37,699 nucleotides of DNA from positions 1-37,699 of the forward strand of contig CASRZA010000003.1 in NCBI GenBank assembly GCA_949439935.1, read 5' to 3'. This DNA comes from an uncultured Bacilli bacterium. GTDB lineage: Bacteria; Bacillota_I; Bacilli_A; RF39; UBA660. The first letter of the stretch is position 1; the number at the start of each line of letters is the position of its first letter. The position numbers were made by a program, and so were the translations under genes. This document shows positions 33,372 to 37,699 of this stretch, piece by piece. The notes beneath the pieces were generated by a model. It worked only from the letters and a program-made list of their open reading frames with translations, did no database searches and had not been told where the DNA came from.

Positions 33372-34040
33372 ATGGGTAACAGATTAACTAGGACATTTGA
33401 TGCAACTTATACATCCAGAGACAAAAAAAAGCACAAATTAACCGTGCGAATCTACCATCGCCTCGGTTCGTTCGGTCTATCGATAGGGCTCATCAGAAAT
33501 AACAAGATCTATTCGCTCTGCACTGGTGAAAACGCTCACAAAAAAACTAACAAATTAGATGGTCAAGATCTAACCAAAGATCTCGAATTGATAGAAAAAA
33601 TAATCGAAAAAAATGACGAAATCGTACAGAGCCTAAACTCCAAAGACAACAGAATTGTCGAATTAGAAAGTTACTTTTACGACTATCTCATAAATTCAAC
33701 CGCGGCGAGCATAGCTAAAAAACCTAATAAATCTAATAAAGAGCAAAGCCTTTTTTATAAAAAAGTACTATTTGGAAATCCAAAAAGTACTAAAGAGACA
33801 GATGAGAACAGCATCTATGGAGCATATATAGAAGCATATTTAAAGTTTCACGAAAAAAGCGATCCTTCCGACGAAGAGAAAGAAGCTTACCTAAAAGATC
33901 TTCTATCTTTAGAGGAAAAAACGAATGTCGAACTGAACCTAGGCGGCTCGATTCACGTCGTGGTACCTTATTCAGATTATAGGACATATTTGGAACAAAA
34001 AACTACGATGGCCGAAGGCAGAAAAGAGAACTTTATTTGA
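33372..34040 (+). CDS. Unknown soluble protein
   Basis: 222 residues from the ATG at 33372, chosen because AGGTGA sits 6 bases ahead (a GTG at 33363 overlaps it). The N-terminal 70 residues look beta-rich (FDATYTSRDKKKHKLTVRI, YHRLGSFGLSIGLI); a charged helical region follows. No motif or family recognised. It lies 38 bases after mtaB. Confidence 0.75.
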   Translation: MGNRLTRTFDATYTSRDKKKHKLTVRIYHRLGSFGLSIGLIRNNKIYSLCTGENAHKKTNKLDGQDLTKDLELIEKIIEKNDEIVQSLNSKDNRIVELESYFYDYLINSTAASIAKKPNKSNKEQSLFYKKVLFGNPKSTKETDENSIYGAYIEAYLKFHEKSDPSDEEKEAYLKDLLSLEEKTNVELNLGGSIHVVVPYSDYRTYLEQKTTMAEGRKENFI

Positions 34041-34049
34041 AGTTTTTTT
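34029..34049 (+). terminator. Terminator overlapping a stop codon
   Basis: AACTT (34029-34033) and AAGTT (34040-34044) with a T-run. The TGA stop lies in the loop. Confidence 0.7.
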
Positions 34050-34118
34050 CTTTGCAAAACGTTTTAATTCATCTACGAGTTTGTACTATAGGCTAGATCT
34101 CTAAAATAGAGTACCCAC

Positions 34119-34147
34119 TTGAGCTTTAGTCTTTCTTCTGTTAAAAT
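34119..34147 (+). promoter_or_regulatory. Promoter of recD2
   Basis: TTGAGC (34119-34124), 17 bases, TAAAAT (34142-34147). AGAAGGGAG follows. No LexA-type box is seen here. Confidence 0.55.
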
Positions 34148-34171
34148 GTTCCTAGAAGGGAGTATCTACTA

Positions 34172-36358
34172 ATGGAATACATCAAAGGAAAATTTAAAAA
34201 AACTATATACGAATCTACTGATGGAAATGGCTATAAAATAGGTCTTTTCAGAGTAAAGGAAGCAAGCGACAAACTCCAAGAAGAACTTGCGAACCACACA
34301 GTTACATTCACCGGATACTTCTACGAGTTAACCGTCGACGAAAACTACATTTTTTATGGAAACTATGTCGAAAACGGAAAATACGGCTTTCAATTCCAAG
34401 TATCTTCTTATGAGCACATCAAACCGGAAGGCAAAGATGCCGTCGTCGACTTTTTATCTTCCAGTTTAGTCAAAGGATGTGGCGAAAAAACCGCTGAGCA
34501 AATTGTAGAACTTCTAGGAGATAAAGCTTTGGAGAAGATCAAAGAAGACAAAAGTTGTCTACTTTTAATTCCTAAAATGACGGAGAAAAAAGCTGATAGC
34601 ATATACAATTCGATAATAAAATACCAAAACAGTGACGAAGTGATAATATACCTAACTAAATTAGGATTTACTATGAAAAACGCCATGAATCTTTTAAACG
34701 TCTATGGTATGAGCATCAAAAGCGTTCTCGAGGAAAACGTATACTCGCTGATAAACGAAATCGAGTTTAAAACTTTGGACAAAGTATACTTTAATTTAAA
34801 AAACGAAACCGATGAAAACAGAATAGAGGCTTGCATAATCGAATCGCTGAAAGAACTATCGTTCGAAACGGGAGATACATACTCATATAAAGAAGAGATA
34901 CGAACGAGACTGGCTAATTTTGACATCGTATTAACGGAAGAAGAGTTCGACGAATACATAGATAGGCTAAAAAATCGCCGAGAGATAAAGATACTCGACG
35001 ACCGATATTTTCTATACGGATATTACAAGATGGAAAACAACATAGCAGAATCGTTGCACGAAATTAACGACAATAAACCGAAGAAGATCTCTAAGCTCGA
35101 CGAGAGGATCGAAGCGTTCAGTCAAGCTAATGGAGTCGTCTATAATGGCGACCAAAAACGGGCGATCAAGATGGCCTTAAGCGAAAACATCACTATAATA
35201 ACTGGAGGTCCAGGAACAGGTAAGACGACTATTGTAAAAGCCATCGCAGGACTCTACATAGACACGCACGAATTCAGCGAAAAGATCGCTCTAGAAGAAC
35301 TAGCATTACTAGCCCCGACAGGGCGAGCTGCTAAAAGACTAAGCGATTTGACAGGCTTACCTTCGATGACCATCCACAGATATTTAAAATGGGATAAAAA
35401 TACCGGAAAATTCGAATATAACGAATATAATAAACGGATGGAAAAACTCATCATAATTGATGAAACTAGCATGATAGACACCGAACTGTTCGACGCTCTG
35501 TTAAAGGGGATAAATCATTCGTCTAGGTTGGTAATAGTTGGAGATGACAACCAACTACCAAGTGTAGGACCTGGACTCATATTGACAGATCTAATAACGA
35601 GTGAACTGTTTAACCATGTACCATTAAAAGAGATCTATAGACAAAGTTCAGGGTCTTCCATACCATATCTATGTTTAAACATTAAAAACCACGATCTAGA
35701 AGAAGAATCCATATCGAAAAAGGAAGATTTTTCCTTTCTAAACGTAGACGTTCACATGGTAAAAGATACCATCAAAGAAATTTGTAAAGTTTCGATAAAA
35801 AAGGGGATCGACGTCAACAATATCCAAATTTTGGCACCTATGTATAAAGGAGAAAATGGCATAGATAATCTAAACGTCATCCTACAGGGACTTTTTAACC
35901 CCGCATGTAAAGAAAAAAGCGAGATAAGGATAGGAGAAACTTTATTTCGCGTGGGGGATAAAGTCTTACAGTTAGTAAATGACCCGGATAACAACATTTA
36001 CAACGGAGATATCGGATACGTCATAGAAACAAATGCAGGTTCAAAAGATAAACTCCTCGTCGTCAATTTTTATGGAAATGCCGTCTTTTATAAGCGAGAA
36101 GACCTCATAAATTTAAAGCATGCTTATGCGATTACTATCCATAAAAGCCAAGGAAGCGAATTCGATCATGTCATCATGCCGATCACGATGAACTATGGTC
36201 GTATGCTATACAACAAACTACTTTACACTGGCATTTCTCGTGCAAAAAAAAGTCTCACTCTGCTCGGAAGTCCGCAGGCTTTCTATATGGGTACAAATAA
36301 CGACTACAGTTTAAATCGAAAAACCAATTTAGTCGAAACTTTGATGAATAAACTATAA
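34172..36358 (+). CDS. recD2: RecD2-type DNA helicase
   Basis: ATP-dependent 5'-3' helicase of the SF1B family, acting without RecBC in repair and replication-fork upkeep. 728 residues. An OB-like N-terminus (about 1-80) and helix-hairpin-helix repeats (about 85-205) precede the motor: Walker A GGPGTGKTT (345-353), TGRAAKR, Walker B IIIDETSMID, GDDNQLPSVGPG, LKEIYRQ, and the C-terminal ITIHKSQGSEF and YTGISRAK. This layout separates it from the RecD subunit of RecBCD. Own promoter; the next small gene is 38 bases downstream. Confidence 0.95.
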   Translation: MEYIKGKFKKTIYESTDGNGYKIGLFRVKEASDKLQEELANHTVTFTGYFYELTVDENYIFYGNYVENGKYGFQFQVSSYEHIKPEGKDAVVDFLSSSLVKGCGEKTAEQIVELLGDKALEKIKEDKSCLLLIPKMTEKKADSIYNSIIKYQNSDEVIIYLTKLGFTMKNAMNLLNVYGMSIKSVLEENVYSLINEIEFKTLDKVYFNLKNETDENRIEACIIESLKELSFETGDTYSYKEEIRTRLANFDIVLTEEEFDEYIDRLKNRREIKILDDRYFLYGYYKMENNIAESLHEINDNKPKKISKLDERIEAFSQANGVVYNGDQKRAIKMALSENITIITGGPGTGKTTIVKAIAGLYIDTHEFSEKIALEELALLAPTGRAAKRLSDLTGLPSMTIHRYLKWDKNTGKFEYNEYNKRMEKLIIIDETSMIDTELFDALLKGINHSSRLVIVGDDNQLPSVGPGLILTDLITSELFNHVPLKEIYRQSSGSSIPYLCLNIKNHDLEEESISKKEDFSFLNVDVHMVKDTIKEICKVSIKKGIDVNNIQILAPMYKGENGIDNLNVILQGLFNPACKEKSEIRIGETLFRVGDKVLQLVNDPDNNIYNGDIGYVIETNAGSKDKLLVVNFYGNAVFYKREDLINLKHAYAITIHKSQGSEFDHVIMPITMNYGRMLYNKLLYTGISRAKKSLTLLGSPQAFYMGTNNDYSLNRKTNLVETLMNKL

Positions 36359-36396
36359 GATTTTGCCCATACTAATAGTAAGTAAGGAGAGATTTT

Positions 36397-36543
36397 ATGA
36401 AAAAGAAAATGAACATGCTTGTCCCAATCGCTTGTCTATCTGTCGGTGTGGGTTCACTTATGTACTCATATATGAAAATGCACCCAGTAAAAACGGCGAT
36501 GGTAAAAGCTGACGTTAAAAACATGATGAAGGACTTGAAGTAA
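36397..36543 (+). CDS. 48-residue single-pass membrane protein
   Basis: AAGGAGAG lies just before the ATG, a strong site. The protein has KKKM, a hydrophobic stretch at about 6-25 (NMLVPIACLSVGVGSLMYSY) and a Lys-rich helical tail (VKADVKNMMKDLK). Its size is below the cut-off of many gene callers. It sits between recD2 and a permease gene with a terminator overlapping its stop, which supports translation. Similar tiny proteins occur in Firmicutes; no function is known. Confidence 0.7.
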   Translation: MKKKMNMLVPIACLSVGVGSLMYSYMKMHPVKTAMVKADVKNMMKDLK

Positions 36544-36552
36544 AGTCCTTTT
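36529..36552 (+). terminator. Terminator overlapping the small protein's stop
   Basis: AAGGACTT (36529-36536) and AAGTCCTT (36543-36550), then a short T stretch. The short T-run may let part of transcription into the permease gene. Confidence 0.6.
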
Positions 36553-36557
36553 AAGCT

Positions 36558-37553
36558 ATGCCGAAAAAATTACTCGATAATTTATACTATCTCTCCTGGC
36601 TTATTATCGCTCTCTTGGCAATTTTTCTATTTAGACTGATAAAAATATATGACATTTTCTGTACGTTTTTTAAAATAGTCTTTCCGGTCATTTTTGGTTA
36701 TATCTTCGCTTGGATACTAAAACCGCTGATGACTAAACTAGAACGAAAACTTAATCGAAAAATATCGATCGTCTTAATCGTTTTGACGTTTATAGTTTTT
36801 TATTTTTTGATAATATGGAAACTTATTCCGATTTTCCTAGAAAATGCTTCAAGCTTATTGAGCATGATCGAAGAATATCAAACTAAACTCTCAGAGTATC
36901 CATTTTTAGAAGGACTCAAGGACGTTAAAACCATCGATATCAATACACTTTTAAGCTCGTGTGGAAACTTGATCTCTTGGCTAATCGAATTCGTTTTGAT
37001 CCATATATTCGGATTCTACATGCTCTATACTTACGATTCTATAAATTCATTTCTTCGAAGTTTAATACCACAAAAATACAAAAGAATAGTCTTAGAATAT
37101 GTAAGAAAAATGTCTATTAACATGAGAATCTACATCAAAGGAACCTTATTAGATACTTTAATATTGTTCATAATTTCGAGTATCCTTTATCTCATAATAG
37201 GGTTAGATTATGCGATCATACTGGCAGGTTTCTCGGCAATTACAAATGTCATTCCATTCGTCGGTCCTTACATCGGAGGAATACCTGCTGTCTTAGTCGG
37301 GTTAGGCACAAGTGTCGATCTAGGTTTAGTGACATTGGGTGTCATAATCTTCGCACAGACGATAGAATCTAACATCATCAATCCGATGATCATGAGTAAA
37401 TGTATCAAAGTTAATCCGATATTGATCATCATTTCTCTTTCCATAATGGGTAAATTTGCCGGTTTATTAGGTATGATCTTCGCAGTGCCTATCATAATCA
37501 TATTTAAACTGACTTATGAATTCACAAAGAAATATAAAAAATTGGCGAATTAG
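36558..37553 (+). CDS. AI-2E family transporter (PerM/YdbI-like)
   Basis: Polytopic membrane protein of a family annotated for autoinducer-2 export or ion transport, with real substrates unclear. 331 residues with about eight hydrophobic segments. The conserved C-terminal region reads PFVGPYIGGIPA, then QTIESNIINPMIMSK and VNPILIIISLSI, ending MIFAVPIIII, the family hallmarks. There is no clear ribosome site before the ATG, only AGTCCTTTTAAGCT, so coupling to the upstream small gene is possible. Confidence 0.9.
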   Translation: MPKKLLDNLYYLSWLIIALLAIFLFRLIKIYDIFCTFFKIVFPVIFGYIFAWILKPLMTKLERKLNRKISIVLIVLTFIVFYFLIIWKLIPIFLENASSLLSMIEEYQTKLSEYPFLEGLKDVKTIDINTLLSSCGNLISWLIEFVLIHIFGFYMLYTYDSINSFLRSLIPQKYKRIVLEYVRKMSINMRIYIKGTLLDTLILFIISSILYLIIGLDYAIILAGFSAITNVIPFVGPYIGGIPAVLVGLGTSVDLGLVTLGVIIFAQTIESNIINPMIMSKCIKVNPILIIISLSIMGKFAGLLGMIFAVPIIIIFKLTYEFTKKYKKLAN

Positions 37554-37559
37554 CATTAC

Positions 37560-37588
37560 AAAAATTACTTTCTAGTGATTTTTTTCTT
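37560..37588 (+). terminator. Terminator after the permease gene
   Basis: AAAAAT-ACT (37560-37569) pairs with AGT-ATTTTT across TTCT, with a T-run. Confidence 0.75.
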
Positions 37589-37629
37589 TTGACAAAAATG
37601 CAAAACCATATGAAAAAGTGGCAAAAACA

Positions 37630-37641
37630 GAACATCTGTTC
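37630..37641. promoter_or_regulatory. Possible LexA (SOS) box
   Basis: GAACATCTGTTC fits the GAAC-N4-GTTC core of the Firmicutes LexA box; the flanking bases are A rather than C and G. It lies in the 37589-37699 non-coding stretch before a gene outside the window. It would suggest DNA-damage control of that gene. Confidence 0.35.
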
Positions 37642-37699
37642 AATATTTCGACATTTTTTCATAAAAAAATGAGAAAAATGAAAGTTTTCCGGAATAATA

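Noticed and set aside
1-37699. Mycoplasma-type code (TGA as tryptophan)
   Set aside because: TGA ends several full-length genes (smc, the oxidoreductase) and tryptophans in conserved motifs are TGG.

Overview
The window is AT-rich DNA from a low-GC Gram-positive-type bacterium, most likely an uncultured gut Firmicute of the Bacilli/RF39 ('Mollicutes-like') kind. The evidence is polyA/T-rich intergenic DNA, TTGACA/TATAAT promoters, GGAGG-type ribosome sites, a sortase with surface proteins, pyruvate:ferredoxin oxidoreductase, and small genes of the type seen in uncultured Firmicutes. TGA is used as a stop (for example by the SMC and oxidoreductase genes), so this is genetic code 11 and not the Mycoplasma code. 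The taxonomic call is inference from gene content.

Layout. 1-5.9 kb is a cell-surface island: the 3' part of a large surface or pseudopilin-like protein with a C-type-lectin-like end, a class B sortase with an unusual cytoplasmic domain, and two tandem paralogous InlB-repeat proteins, one with a clear NPQTG sorting signal. 5.9-8.6 kb holds a candidate structured RNA, an ABC exporter half-transporter, a cold-shock protein and a YqfQ-like protein. 8.7-11.7 kb has an HD hydrolase, a pair of paralogous unknown proteins, tRNA-Arg(CCU) and a Nudix hydrolase. 11.7-15 kb has a type II secretion/type IV pilus inner-membrane protein (GspF/PilC) and prepilin peptidase plus two membrane proteins; a pilin-like substrate lies apart at 28.6 kb. 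15.0-15.9 kb has a probable 6S RNA directly upstream of tcdA.

15.9-19.7 kb is an accessory and decaying segment: a RelE/HigA-like toxin-antitoxin operon whose toxin is split at an A7 tract and whose antitoxin-IrrE fusion is split by an in-frame TAA, a DUF285 (BspA-like) repeat surface protein, and the wreck of an AAA-ATPase-like gene. 19.7-23.3 kb (minus strand) is the conserved rnc-smc pair. 23.4-25 kb has a TroA/ZnuA-like lipoprotein without the usual ligands, a deletion remnant of the DUF285 gene, and a probably leaderless small membrane protein. 25-37.6 kb is mostly core: pyruvate:ferredoxin oxidoreductase, pilin, endonuclease IV, one InlB-like protein, an XRE regulator, unknowns, mtaB, recD2, a 48-residue protein too short for most callers, and an AI-2E family permease.

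The strongest leads for something new are: the 3' end of the first gene, whose composition and codon endings change sharply over a lectin-like segment (candidate diversity-generating variable region); the sortase with a 276-residue cytoplasmic domain beside its likely substrates; matched cysteine pairs in the InlB repeats; the split toxin and antitoxin genes; the paralogous unknown pair at 9.4-10.8 kb; and a recurring arrangement in which intrinsic terminators overlap stop codons.
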